Origin: Celoporthe dispersa
Lineage: Eukaryota > Ascomycota > Sordariomycetes > Diaporthales > Cryphonectriaceae
Length of the DNA: 64,000 nt
Direction: 5' to 3'
Assembly (NCBI GenBank): GCA_016584495.1
Contig: WAID01000004.1
Coordinates: 1,612,001 to 1,676,000, forward strand
The notes under the pieces are model-generated. The model was given only the letters and a program-made list of their open reading frames with translations, was not told where the DNA came from and made no database searches. This document shows, in pieces, positions 23,828 to 36,404 of the stretch. Each line of letters opens with the position of its first letter. The stretch's first letter is position 1. Both the position numbers and the translations under genes were made by a program.

Positions 23828-26800
23828 ATGTCCGAATTTGTCAACTGGGACCACGCCGAGCAGGGTCCATCGGGATCGGCCAACAAGCCTCCCGGCCCCG
23901 GGACGAATCTCGATTTCGAGCCAGTGCCGGCCGACGACAACTTCGATCTGGCCCTGGCCAATATCGATGGCGATGACTTTTCCTTCTGGGCCCTGGAGCA
24001 CTTCGAGACCAGCCATCTCAATTCCGGGCTGGACCAGATGGGTGCGCCCGCCCTTGGTCTCCAGAACTCAAGGCAGCTGTCGTGCGAGGCGTGTCGGGCT
24101 AGTGGGTTCGATTGCAGGAGGATCGACGAGGGCAGGTCTGTGACCTGCTGCACGAGCTGCGCCGCCCTGGATATCAGCTGCAGCTTCTCTCGCTCTCCCG
24201 GCCGAGACAGTACTGGGTCGGGGCTTTCCCCTCCGAAATCCCGGGCCGGCGACCATATCCGCACCCTGCTTGAGGATGTGCAACAACAGGGCGATCTTCG
24301 CAGCAGTTCGTCTCCGGACCTGACCAATGCCGCCACGGGCAACGACTCTGGAAACGACAACAGCCCGAAGCCCCCGGCCGTACCCAAGATAGGTGCCAGG
24401 TTCTCTCGAGACTCGGTGCGGATCCTCAAGGCCTGGCTGTCGACTCACTCCCACCGTCCTTACCCCAACGATGAAGAGCGAGAGCGCCTCCAGAGGCAGA
24501 CCGGCCTCAACAAGACCCAGATCGCAAATTGGCTGGCCAACGCCCGCCGGCGCTCCAAGGGCAAGTTCCAGCGGACCCGCTCGACCTCGCCCAGCGTGCG
24601 GGGCTGGACCGGTGCCGTCGAGATCCCTCGGAGGCGTGGCACGCCTGCTCTCGAGTCCGAGTACCTGAGTCCTCTCCAGAGATGGGAGAACTCCCCTCCC
24701 GGTACTATTTGCCCCCCCTCCCTGACTCTCTGTAGTGCTGACATGCCCTTAGAAAACGAACCAGCCAGCGTCACTGCCATTGCTTCTGCTATCCTGCATT
24801 CCAATCCATACGACTCGGGCATCAACAGCCCCTTCAACCTTACCGACGACGATGCCGGCCGATCCTGTAAGGGCTCCTCAGCTAGCAGCTTCGGCACCTC
24901 TCCGTCGTCTGCCTCATTTGCCTCTGCCTATTCGCGTGGCTCTCGCGGTTCCTTCCAGTCTTTGGATCAGAGGGGCCGGAGGAGACGGCGGAGGCGGACT
25001 GTTCCGAAACAGTCGACTGAGAAACCCGGACTGAACGCTCCTCCCAAGACGTTCCAGTGCACATTCTGTACGGTATGTTGGCTTTTTCGGCCCCAGTCAT
25101 CCTTTTCCGGCCTGAGGAGCAAATGATACTGATCTGCGTATAGGAGTCCTTCCGCACAAAGCATGACTGGCAGAGGCACGAAAAGTCTCTGCACCTGTCG
25201 CTGGAAAGATGGGTGTGCAGCCCAAACGGCCCGAAGGCGCTCAATCCCGAGGTGAACAAGATGTGCTGCGTCTTCTGCGCCTCGGTGGATCCTGACAAAG
25301 CACACGTCGAGAGTCACAACCATACCGCTTGCCAGGAGAAGCCACTCGACGAGCGCACATTCTATCGCAAGGATCACCTGCGCCAGCACCTGAAGCTCGT
25401 CCACAACGCAAAGTACCTCAATTGGAACACGGACTCCTGGAAGGCCCCGACTCCCGACATACGCAGCCGCTGCGGGTTCTGCGGCTCAGCTCTGAGCACC
25501 TGGCCGGCTCGTGTCGATCACCTGGCTGAGCACTTCAAGACGGGCTGTGATATGAAGAGCTGGAAAGGGGATTGGGGCTTCGATCCAGCTGTCCTCTCTC
25601 TAGTCGAGAATGCGATCCCACCTTGTCAGTCCGCTCCAATTGTTCTCCTGTGGGGAATCGCTGGCCCTCGCAAGATCTGCAAGCTCAGCTACTAACACTA
25701 CAGCTCGATAGTCATGATTCACGACGAGCGGACGACGCCGTTACCATTTCTGGCAGGCCAACACTCTGCGGAGTCTCCGCGAAATGCGTACGAGTTGATC
25801 AAGTTTGAGCTGGTCTCCATGCTCCAGGACCGCCGAGATGCCAACGGAGCTACACTCTCAGACGATGAATTGCAGCACGAAGCGTGCCGGATCATCTATG
25901 CCTCAGATGCCCTCTCGAAAGGCGAGGTTGCCTCACAGGTCAGCTGGCTCCGGGACCTGTTGATGTCCCGAGATGAGCTGAGGCTGCGGGCTCAAATGGG
26001 CCTGTTACGTGGGCAAGCCGAAAACTATCTGGACCAGCTGAGAGTCAATGGCAAGGACAACATCTTCGAAGGGTGTCCTTTGGAGAAGCGCCTCGGTGAT
26101 TTTGTACGCGCGAGAACGCTTCTCGGCCTAAGCGCGACGAACGAGGAACTGCAGGCTGAAGCCTGCAACATCATCGGGGGGATGGAAGATACCACCGTCG
26201 TGCCATCGGAGGATTTTGCGAACTTCCTCCTGCGTCTGATCCTCGGAAGCCCAACGTGGCTGTCAAGCTTTCGTCAAAGAGCAGGCCTGCTTCCTGCAGA
26301 CGAGTCTCCTGGTTTCAGCAATCAGAGTCTCCTCCACCCCACGGTGCAAAATTATTCACAGCTTGAAAGAGAGCTTGCTGAGTTTGTCAGGAACCGACGG
26401 GCAACAGATGCTAAGGATCCGTCAGACGATGAGCTTCAAAAACAGGCTCGCTGCATCGTATACAAGTGTCAAAACAGCTGGCAGCATACGGCTGCCGACA
26501 ACCCGGCATGGCTGACTGCCTTCAAACAACGATGTTCCCAAGATCAGAGCCCTCAGCCGGTTTCCAGCAGCAACAACTCGCCGCCGACTGGCGTCGATCA
26601 GTTCAACAACTCGAGCATGAGTAATATTGCCGATATCACGAACGCGACGGCTGCTTTCAACAGTTTTGGATCAATAAATCCAGCAAGCCCGGCTATACGA
26701 GATACAAACATGCTCAGGCAGTGCAACCTCTTCCTCAACGGGTCCGGCTGCTATCGCCGCCTAGCGAGAGAGCTGGCCAGATTCGTGGCCGCTTCGATGT

Positions 26801-27699
26801 CGGCGAATAATCCGAATCAGCATGTGCCGACAGATCAGGAGATACAACATCAGGCTCGATGGGTCATGTATGACGAGTAAGTGCTGGTCGGCGTCTTCGT
26901 TCCTGCCGCTGTCACGATATTGACGTATAATCCCAGTGACGACCCTTTCAACCATACCCCCGCCGACAACGCGGAGTGGCTTCAGCACTTCAAACGCTCG
27001 GTTGGTATCCCTTCGAGTGCAGACGGCAGCGGCTTGTCGCAGCCGTGGGGCGGTGATGCTGGAGGACTGTCCGTTCCAAAGCAGTGGCAGCAGAACATCA
27101 CGCCCTCCTTCCAGAACCCGGTCCCTGAAGCAATCCCACCTTTGGCGCCGACGCAGGTTACACAGATGGATAGCGGAGGTCTTTATGGTCTTGATATGAG
27201 CCCGGTCGGTGCGATGGATCTACCGCTGATACCGGACCCCGGGACGGTGTTTGCGAGTCGCGACTTCGAAAACAAGCTCGTGCAGTTCGCCGTGGCAGAG
27301 GTTGCCAGCTCAGGTCGCATGCCGCCGGATGAGGCCATCCAGGCCCGGGCGAAGGAGATCTTGGGGATGGAAGTCTGGCAGGCGCAGATGACGCCCGCGG
27401 ACGACGCTGTTCTGCTGGCCAAGTTCAAAGAGCTGGTGGTAAACAAAGTGAAGGCGGTACTAGGTGGTCACAATGAAGTGTCTAGCGGCCACACTGTGCA
27501 TCACCCAACCATGATGCCTCCGGCGATCCATACGCCGGAGAGAGGGCTAGACGCGATAGACCCGGGCCTGCTGCCCGCTTTGGATCCCGACAAAGACATG
27601 AAGAGGTGCGGGTCATCCCCCTTGCCTGCTGACGTGCAGGTTGCGATATCAGAGGAGAAACTGGACGAGATCATCAAGGAGATCAGGGCAGAGATATGA
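23828..27699 (+). CDS. Homeobox-C2H2 transcription factor with tandem C-terminal helix modules
   Basis: Five exons, 23828..24701, 24753..25072, 25144..25624, 25712..26876 and 26937..27699, give 1200 residues, all in frame. Introns are 51, 71, 87 and 60 bp; branch sites CTGAC and CTAAC are visible. Order of domains: acidic N-terminus; a Cys-rich cluster at ~85-120 (CEACRASGFDC, CCTSCAALDISC); a homeodomain of the TALE/KN type at ~190-250 (KTQIANWLANARRR); Arg-rich basic stretch near 375; C2H2 fingers from ~392 (CTFCTESFRTKHDWQRHEK, then CVFCAS and CGFCGS); then five related modules of ~60-70 residues starting near 585, 681, 773, 906 and 1057, with SDDELQ and ADNxxWLxxFKxR motifs. Presumably nuclear and DNA-binding. 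Targets are unknown. The family occurs in Sordariomycetes. Confidence 0.92.
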
Positions 27700-28028
27700 G
27701 CGCAGAGATATTAACGCATAACGAGATCGAGCACTAAGGTTTCATCTCGAAGGGCAATTCTTGAGAAAGGAATATGAGGATTGCAGGGATTCACCAGGCA
27801 AGCTAAGGCACTGCGTTGCTGTGCTTGCGAGAGACGATGGTACCAGACATACTGCGACGGGGAAATATGAACACAAAGAGGACTTTATAAAATTGAACCC
27901 ATACGGGTCTGAGCCCCCCCCCCCTATTGGAAGTTCTCGACACGCCGTGCACCTGCATGGACGACGATATCAAGAACATGGCAGCGGGAACGATGGGAGC
28001 TCATAGAGGCGTCCTTCGACCGCAAGAA
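27700..28028. other. Intergenic, between convergent genes
   Basis: 329 bp shared by the 3' ends of the homeobox gene and the P450. It includes a C10 run (27916-27925 region) and an alternative terminal exon candidate for the P450 (stop at 27924-27926). Confidence 0.6.
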
Positions 28029-29239
28029 CTACTTACCCTGCAGAAACTCCTCGAGCATCACCTCTACATCCTTGGAATCACCTCTTCCCAGCGGATGCTC
28101 AACCACAAGCTCCCGCACAAGCTCCCCATGCCTCTGGCTCCTCGGCGCAACGCTCACCGAGAAAGGCAGCGAGCGTGCAACAATATCCGTGGCCTCGTAC
28201 CCAAAGACAGGCTCGATCTCCGCCCCCTCCTCGTCCAGGGCCTTGGATACATCCAAGACCGCCAGCGCCTTGGCCACAACCAGAAAGATAACCTCCTCTG
28301 CCAGCCTCTTTCCGGGACAGATCCGCCTGCCGAACCCAAAGGTAAAACCCGTCGCGTCCGGCTCGTTGTAGGGGGGCAGGAATCGCTCGGGCTCGAAGGC
28401 TTCTGGATCGTGGTAGACGGCCGGGTCGTGGGCGAACCACCACACGGCGGGGAGCAAGATGGCGCCCTTGGGGATGCGGTATCCGCGGTACTCGTCCTCG
28501 GCCTCGGCCAGGTGTGGCAGGCCCATGGGCGTGACGAGAAACCAGCGCAGGATCTCCTTGACCAGGCTGCAGACGTAGGGGAAGCCTGCTGCGGTCCTTG
28601 AGCTCCGGCATCCTCTCGACGCCGCCCGCGTCCGAGGCCAGGAGCTCGTCGACCTCTCGCTGGGCCCGCCGCTGCGCTTCGGGAAACATGGACATGGCCA
28701 GAAGAAAGATCTGCAGCATCTGCGTCGTGGTCTCCACGCCACCGCCGTGTAGGGAGGCAGCGACGTACTTGATGTCGTGCTCGCTGATGTTGGAACCCGC
28801 GTCTCGGGCGCGCAGCAGGTCCCCCACCATCGACGGCCCAGGACGTGTCGCCGCCGTCTGCTTGACGAAGCGGAAGGGGATCTCGGCGCAGGTGTCATTA
28901 TTCAGCGCGGCTTGGCGGGCGTGATCCTTGAAACCTGTCCCTGGGAACCAGTCGGGTACGTGTTTGAGCGAGGGGATCATGTCGACGAGCCAGCGCCCCG
29001 GGGTGTAAGCTACTGAGAAGTATGCGATGAGCTGGTCGTTGATCCTAGTGAGGGGGTCACCCTTGCTGCCATTCTCCTGGTGGTAGTCGTAGTCGATGCT
29101 GTAGTCGAATAGGATCCTCAACAGGATTGCGCTCGTTGACCTTTTTACGTACGTACGTATTAGAATCAGCAAGCCTTCTTGTGGGTTCTCTCTCCCCCTC
29201 TTTCCATATCTCATTGGACTTGAACAGAATGAGGAAAGC

Positions 29240-29277
<38 letters not shown>

Positions 29278-29922
29278 ATCTCGAAACTCACATATGAAGC
29301 GCATGCTCCAGACCATCAGGCTTCTTGAGGACCTTTCCGTCCAGCAAGTTCACCAGCAGCCTGCACACCTCCACGTCCATCAAGCCGCTGAACCTCTCGA
29401 GGGCCTTTTGCGTGCCGATATGCGAGTTCGCCAGCCTCCGGAACGTCTGAAACCTGGGACCAGGCCTTTGGGAAACAAGGAAGTTGTCAAAACCGCACCT
29501 GTATTTCTCATCTCACCACCGTCAGCCCTTTGTGCGCTCGTTTTCCTTTTCTTCTCAACAAGGCAGACCATTACCTACATCTCGTTCGCAAACGTGCCGG
29601 TCGGGCGTGCAGAGTAGTTCGCCGCCCTCTTCTCCATGAGCTCCGAGGCAGCCTCTCTGTCGTGGAGGATGATGATGGTCTGGCCCAGGGCGGTCACGGA
29701 GCTGATGGGGCCATAGAGGGATTTGTGCTTGAGCCAGTGGCGCCAGTGGACCTGGCCCTCGGGAGGGAAATCGGTGATGTTGCCGATGAGGGGCCATGGT
29801 TTCGGGCCTGGGGGCAGGGGAAGGTTGTTTGAACGGTGGGAGGAGAGCCTCTGTCGGAGCAGGTAGAGGCCTACCAGCAGGAGGGCCCCGAGGGCCAGCT
29901 TGTTACGGAGCTCGTCGTTCAT
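28029..29922 (-). CDS. Cytochrome P450 monooxygenase, CYP64/OrdA-like (frame-broken)
   Basis: Three exons, 29579..29922, 29292..29465 and 28029..29140, about 542 residues after repair. The N-terminal anchor helix (LALGALLLVGLYLL) is followed by the Pro-rich hinge LPLPPGPKPWPLIGNI. I-helix motif GGGVETTTQ, K-helix ExxR in VKEILRW, and the heme loop FGFGRRICPGKRLAEE with Cys ~447 are all present. It is presumably on the ER membrane and uses a P450 reductase. The family resembles fungal O-methylsterigmatocystin oxidoreductase-like enzymes, but no pathway partners lie nearby. The G4 run 28578-28581 (plus strand) carries one base too many between DRSRLP and YVCSLVKEILRW. The 151-bp second intron contains a (CT)n tract. 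The stop overlaps a GTAAGT donor, so an alternative last exon is possible. Confidence 0.88.
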
Positions 29923-32528
29923 GCTGGGCTCCGCTGGGAGAGGGCGTGATCTTTTCTGCTTCAATCTCTACTGGCCTGGTCCCTGGACTGCTTGCTGGGC
30001 AGAGTGAGCTCGGAAAGGTATGCATGAGAATGGCATCCAGCTCAAAAATTTCCTTCGCTTCTAAGATATATATAATGAATAAGGGGGAATCCCATTTTAG
30101 CCCCCTCCCCCTCCTTCCAGAAACAAAAATCCCCGCCAAAGCAAACAACGTTAGCAGCGAGTTACATCGTGGTAGCCTAGAGGAGAGGGGGGCTCCGGCA
30201 TTTTTCGTATTGCCACGCATACATGACACTTATCAATGCATGGGTGTAATCAGACATTTCCGTCATGTTCATTGGTACGGCAGAGTGCCAAGTGTACTTA
30301 AGTATGCAAGCACATTTATTGAGATCAACATGTGCGCCTCGGCGGGTTCTCGTCATCGTCGCTTGGTTTTATAAGAGGCGGGCGCGCATAAAAGACAACT
30401 GAGAAGGGCAGCGGGGTGTGCTTCCGCGTGTCTGGGCGCCCGACGTTCGAACTCCTCTTCCAATTCCAGTCAGCACCCAATGGATCCAAGGGGGATGTCA
30501 TTTCTTGTGTACTTTCAAATGGTGAATTGATAGCCAAAGGGTCTGTTGGTACACTTCTGTTCCGGTCAAGGAGGGAGTCCGTCACCTCACCTCGACGAGG
30601 CCTTACAGATACCTGGACCTCACCCGCCAGCGTCAGGAGCCCATACTCCTCCCGTAGCAACCTCCCTCTGTCGACCCCAACTCTCGAGAAGCACCACTCG
30701 TATAGGTAGCCCTATACCCAGTAACGGTGTTCGCGATCTCGCTGGTCGGATAAGAGGAGTTCCCTCCCTTGAGCGTCGCCAGAAAGGCGCCGTGTCGAGG
30801 CCCGCTCCCGACCGCTGCGATCAGCGGCGCCAGGGCCGTGACTTGCAGACGGCCATCGTTGTTGAGCAGGCAGGGCTGGATGAGATCAACCTAATAGGTC
30901 TGGAGACGATTACGAACTTGCCCGGTGGGTCGATCATCGCGTGATGGGGGGCGGGGGAGGGCCTAGCTGGCACAGGTAAAAAGTAGGTTCTCGGGTTCTC
31001 GGCCTAGATGGTCTCCACGGTGATGAGGTCTGTCCCGGAGACGTTGAAGGAGGCCACACCAGCATCCGAGGTTATCCCACAAGAGCGACGAGGAGGAGGA
31101 GGAGTTGTCGTTAGCTGCCAATTGGTGTTACATCGTACCAGAGCGAGAACATATGATTCGCGGCTGCACCATTGCTGTCAGCTCTGCCAGGTGGGGGCCC
31201 TGGCTGATACCCTCTCAGCGCAGCAGAGCCTCGGTGTTTTCATGTGCCCTGGTGCGTGTGTGGGGAATGAACAAGCTCTGCCTCTCACCATGGTCCTCAG
31301 TCTGCCTGGAGGGCCAATCTTGGTACGGGTTGGGCACTACAAGGTATCCCAGAAGTACCCAGCTGGGAGGAGGTAGAGACGTTTGTTGAAGACAAGTGTA
31401 TGATCGCGACAAGTCAAGCACGTCGCAATGCCAAAGTATATCCAGTACAGCTGAGAGGCTAAAAAAAAAACAAGACCCTAGAATAGGCTAGCAAGCCTGA
31501 AAAAGGTAGGGCTGGTTATGGGGGGTTAGCGCCTTCCCAACCGGCAGGACTACACCTTCCTGCTCCACCACATATTCTACTTTCCAGCCCCACGATACAC
31601 AAGCCTACTCCAGCGCGGCTGCCCAAAGATCTTTGGTTGGTGTCTTCTGGTAGCCGAGGATACAAACTGTGCGGTATGTGGAATCAGTCTTGAAAGATCC
31701 ACCAGATATTATGAAAACTGGTACAGTCAAGCAACATAGCGCCAGCGTCTCACAGAACAATGCACCGGATCTACATCGTAGGCGTGCGAGATCCGGCCTG
31801 CCTGGTTGCTCTCTCTGAATCACTGAGGACGCGTCAGCAATTTCCCTTTGAAGCTGGACAATCTCCTCGCCTCGAGATGCTTGATCACACACAACTGCTG
31901 TCATTCATTCGTTGATCGACGGCTCTGTTGGAATCTTGTTCTTTCTATCATCTGGTGGCGCAGAGCCTTATAAGGCCCTGCAAGCATATAAGTACATGAT
32001 ATTGTCTGGGACGTGGTCTTCTCTCATCCCCATCACATACTTAATTGGTCCATAAACCGCATGAGGTGCGCCCCGCCGCAGTGCAAGCAGTGTAGGCCGT
32101 GCTGCTGACTGCATCGAGAGCTTGCATCGCGCGCCCGCCTGCTTAATTCCCGTCCAGGCCGAGCCTCATTGCCATGGGAGCCAGAGTGGTAGGTTCTGCA
32201 TGGTTGTCACCCTCCCAGTCTCGCGACCCTTGCTGAAGCGAGTCACGAGCCTGCCTGCTTCTACCTGTGATTCGGCACCATCAACCAACGGCAAAACCAC
32301 CCTGCAGACATGCCCAGTACAGCCTGCAGGCGTAGCGAAACCTGTGGGTGTGCCCATGGTAAGGCATCCTGAGGCCTGCATTTGCTTGGTATTCCACAAT
32401 TTCCAGGTATTTTAAAGCAGCGAGGAGGAGCTTTTGCGGTCCCCGAGCTGTATCTACAGCTGTTGCCTTTGTTCAGATCATCTTGCCAATTTCATCATTG
32501 CAGCCTTGTGATCAGTCGGCGAGACATA
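29923..32528. other. 2.6-kb divergent intergenic region
   Basis: It lies between the P450 and the STAND-like gene starts. There are scattered short frames, one of 99 codons on the minus strand (31605-31904, ATG start, with a TATAAGG about 70 bp upstream), but no domain or conserved motif. A9 run near 31460. Nothing else recognised. Confidence 0.55.
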
Positions 32529-35034
32529 ATGGATCCTGTTCTTGCGTCCTCTCAACTTGGGGGCCCAGCTGTTTGGTCTCTTCCAATATGGAAAAAGATT
32601 CTATGAAGAAATGAAGGATGCCGGGGAGAATATTCCCGAGTTGAAGAGCGAGCTCAAGCAGTATTCTGCAGTATGGATACGGCCCCTTGCCTAGTCGCCG
32701 TTCTGTTACTGATAAAATACTTATTTAAGATTGTCAATCTTGGAAGGAAAAGTATCGAAACTATCGAGAAGAGCCTTTCCCAGGAGAGCGAGGACGAGCT
32801 TGCCAAAAGCATCGACTTCGAAAGCCTTCAGAAAGCCATCACTAGACATGCCACACAAGCCAAAGACATTTTGGACAAGTGTCCCGAGGACAAACTTACC
32901 GGGAGGGCTAAATTCGCCTCCAAGCAGAATAAGCTGCAAAGCCTACAGTTAAAGCTAAGCCGGAGCACGAACGTATATACAACACTTCTGGTTTCCATTC
33001 TAATGCATACTATCATAACCATGAATACCGCAATGTGAGTTTGTATGTCTCACCGAGTATGCTTGAATCTTCTAACTCTTTTACCGCATAGCGCCGAGAA
33101 CCTCAAGGTGGAGATGAGAGCGGCATTGAGAGAGTTGAAAGAGGCTCGAGCCACTGCCGTCGCGACTGCTTCTCCGAACGCCGCCAGTCCTATTGCACAC
33201 CCAGCTGGTGATGCAGCCTATGATGAAGCCCAGGACACGTCGACCCCAAGGACACCATCACAATACTTGAGGAACATATCCGCCTCAAGTAAAGTTCAAG
33301 GATGGAGTGTCTCGAGACGCTGGGATCAGGCGAAGCAGTCCGCAGCGGATCGGCTAAGGAGCAAAAAATCAAAGAAGCATCACATGTCCTCGGACACAGC
33401 AAGCGGAGGAGCCGACACGATTGCTCATTCAAACCCCATACTGGGACATACTTTGCTTAATGAAGCAGGTAAGGGACTAAGGAGGGTCAACACGAATGTG
33501 GATCAACTTTTGCTAATCGTCACTAGCTCTCGAGAACGGCTTGGAAGACACACAAATGCTCCAAGAACTGCGAGATCAAGCTTCTCAGAGCCAGACCCTA
33601 TTGCAGATACCATCAGACCCAGGAACCATAGGAGCTGTTCAGGATATGGAGATCTCTGGTCTGGCGGATGAGGAGGCAACGAACGATACAGTCCGCAAAT
33701 CCACTGAATCTGGACCTAGTCAGACCTCTTGCACGGCAGCCCCGTCCGCGGATGAGATTATCCCAGTTACTACTATTCGGCAGGATTCTCCGGGCTTACT
33801 CCACGTATCCGAAGAGATGAACGGGGATCGTACCTCTCAACAATTCGATCGAATCGAGGATCTTTTCGCGGATGGCACATCCATGGCGAGTGCAACAGAC
33901 GAGGCATCGTCCTGGATCTTCCTCTTCTTTCAACGCTTTGACGGATGGGTTCAACTCGTTTTATTCCCCAAGGACTTCGGAAGAATGATGATTGTTCTGG
34001 ACAAAATCGCCGAAGCAGCTGAACGATCACCTCTATATTGTTTTCTGGAGAGACATGGGAATACAGGCAGTTCTTTGAATCTATTTTTCACCCAGGTTTT
34101 GGAAGATGGCACACGATGTGTCGTCGATCGAACTCTACGGATAGGGAGCGGATCATCGTTCGAATGGCAAGATGGCTACCTAGAGGTTGATAGTCCAATC
34201 CACATATCGACGAATATCTTCCATAAAGTATATCCGTTTGATACATGGCCCTACTTTATACACATCAGTTCAGATGGAGAAGTGCTTGCCTCCGAAGAAG
34301 TTTATGGAGGCGTTGGAGACACGCTCTCACTGCCGAATGTCACTCTACCGCTAGGGGAGCCAGTGTTTGTGCGCATATCTCGGCAGTGGACTGGATATTG
34401 GGAGTTCCTCGGGTTTGGTGGTCCAAGTACCCGGATGATAATCCGCGTGTATTCCTTAGGGCAGGAAATGATGACCGTGTACAAAGTGCGACATTGGATC
34501 GACGATACATCAAGCGAGCTTCGGGTAGAGAAGTTTCAACACCGTATGAACTGGTATGGTCTAGCCTTGGGTCTATCGCCCACTGCATATGTGCCAGTAT
34601 ACAAATGGCAGTGTGTTGAGGAGAAGGAGGAGGAGGAGGAGGAGAAGGAGAAGAAGAAGGAGAAGGATGAGGAATGGAAAGGGGAAGACGATGAGGACTG
34701 GGAAATGATCGGTTTTTATTGCAAAACTCGCGATGACAAGGTCTACTTTTTCAGGGGGGATTATGAAGATGAGCATGAGCAACCAGAGCTTGTGTGCTCA
34801 GTGAAGGCAGGATCGGAAATTCATGATCTAGGGGAATCTCTCGGTCTTCTCTACATCTCTGTTGAGAACGAGCTGAGAATCATAAAATGGAAAAGGGACG
34901 CATCCGGGGTACTGCGACATGAGAGCAGCAGTGTTTCCCGTCCTGCAAACTACTCCTTGATGGACTTGGACCACCTCGGAGCCCCGCTATTAGATGCGTA
35001 TATGGCGCATCCTGAGATTAATAACGCGAGGTGA
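32529..35034 (+). CDS. STAND/HeLo-like N-terminal domain fused to beta-rich lectin-like half (frame-broken)
   Basis: Four exons, 32529..32670, 32730..33034, 33092..33468 and 33527..35034, about 776 residues. Introns are 59, 57 and 58 bp with GTATGG, GTGAGT and GTAAGG donors. The start opens MDPVLASSQLG; the G5 run 32559-32563 has one base too many for the frame to continue AQLFGLFQYGKRFYEEM. Residues ~1-190 are helical and pattern like the N-terminal domain of fungal STAND/NLR-type proteins (long heptad-like helices ending in TIITMNTAIAENLKVEMRAA). A Ser/Thr-rich disordered linker follows. From ~290 come repeated beta units with aromatic-rich strands (LNLFFTQVLEDGTRC, PYFIHISSDGEVLASEE, MIIRVYSLGQEMMTVYKVRH, GLLYISVENELRIIKWKRD), suggesting a propeller like fungal fucose-type lectins. 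A Glu/Lys run (GAG/GAA repeats, 34618-34690) interrupts it. Function unknown. Confidence 0.7.
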
Positions 35035-36404
35035 TAGTAAGTAGTACATGAAATGCATAACGAACATCTTTCACTTGCTGATACCATGCTCTTCTCCATA
35101 GGGTATACATTATCAAGATGTCGTCGAGAATGACACAATATCGAAAGATATCTAGCTTAAGTACAAGGAAGGGTGAGAACATCATGATGCACGTTCAGAT
35201 TACTGTTCATAGGAGACTCAGTCGGATATGCAAACGGCTTGGGCAACAATGAATTGCAACAGTGCGGCTGCGACATCTGGAGGGTATTATGACCAAAGAT
35301 CATGAGCTGGCACTGCGACCTGGGCAACAACGCGGCAAAAATGAATCGAAACGAGGCAGTTGTGGCGGCTCTTCACCCGGCGGGCGGTCTTGATCTCGGC
35401 ATCATGACGGACCAGCCTTGGTGAATTCTTCACTTTTGAGGAAAAACGAGGATACATCAAAAGTATCGAGTACTGGCCCCGAGGCCTCATCAGCCCATTC
35501 GGCCTACGCGATCCCTATCGCTGTCACACCTCGTTGTGATGATGGGTTTGCCCCTATTACTCGTTGGCCGAGGTCCTGCGCGAGATCCCTTTGCAATCAC
35601 ACCTGCACAAGCCCGCTCAGGCGGCCGAGTCTCCCAGCTATTTTTGGCTCGATGCACAGACTGCGGGTTACCATGGTCCAGAAAGCTCATAGTCAACACG
35701 CCTCCTGTGCGCCCCTCGTGGGAACCCACCGCTGCCACCTTGGCTGCTTAACCCCTGCGTGATTATCGGCTGACGTGGGAGTACGAGTGACTTCCTGTCT
35801 GCCTCTCCAGCCTGTCAAGTTCCCCGCACTCTACCGTCGAGCCGATCACCAAGCTTGGAGATAACCTTGAAAATCACGAGTCTTGGAACCAAGGGTCGGT
35901 GGATGTACGTCGGTGATACTTATGCACGTTGTTCCTGAAATTCGCTAGCTGGGCCAGTCCGGCCGACGAGTAGCCTCGACGAGCGGCCCCAGTCGAGTGC
36001 TGCCCGCTCGGTATAGCTGGCACACCACCGGCCACGGGACCAGGGGCCACTCCCACAGGAAATCACCAGTACCGGTCTATCAGGCAAGGAAAGCCTGTCC
36101 GGGTAAATACAAGACTTCTCTTCCTTCAGCCCGATATGGATCTGATCCATGCTAGTGCTCGCTGCGAACAGCCCTCCTCGGCCGGGCCAGACAAGACGCG
36201 AGGGCTGGATGGCGATATCAGGTCGGGACTCATGGCCGGCCAGCCCTTTCTGCCACTGCGACTGGGGGCTTCCAGGCCTCACTGTCTAGTACAATTAAGC
36301 CAGCTCAGATGCTTGGTAACCACCCCTTGCCCGCAGGATCCTTATTTTCCAAGCGAACACCATCACCTGTCGTCAGACTTGTAAGTCCGCCTGCATGCAT
36401 AGCG

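Noticed and set aside
28021..29964. Secondary-metabolite cluster around the two P450s, MFS and zinc-cluster genes
   Set aside because: They are 25 kb or more apart, interleaved with housekeeping genes, and no PKS, NRPS, terpene synthase or tailoring set is present.
31605..31904. 99-codon minus-strand frame with a TATA-like site upstream
   Set aside because: One short frame without homology, introns or conserved residues is not enough to call a gene.
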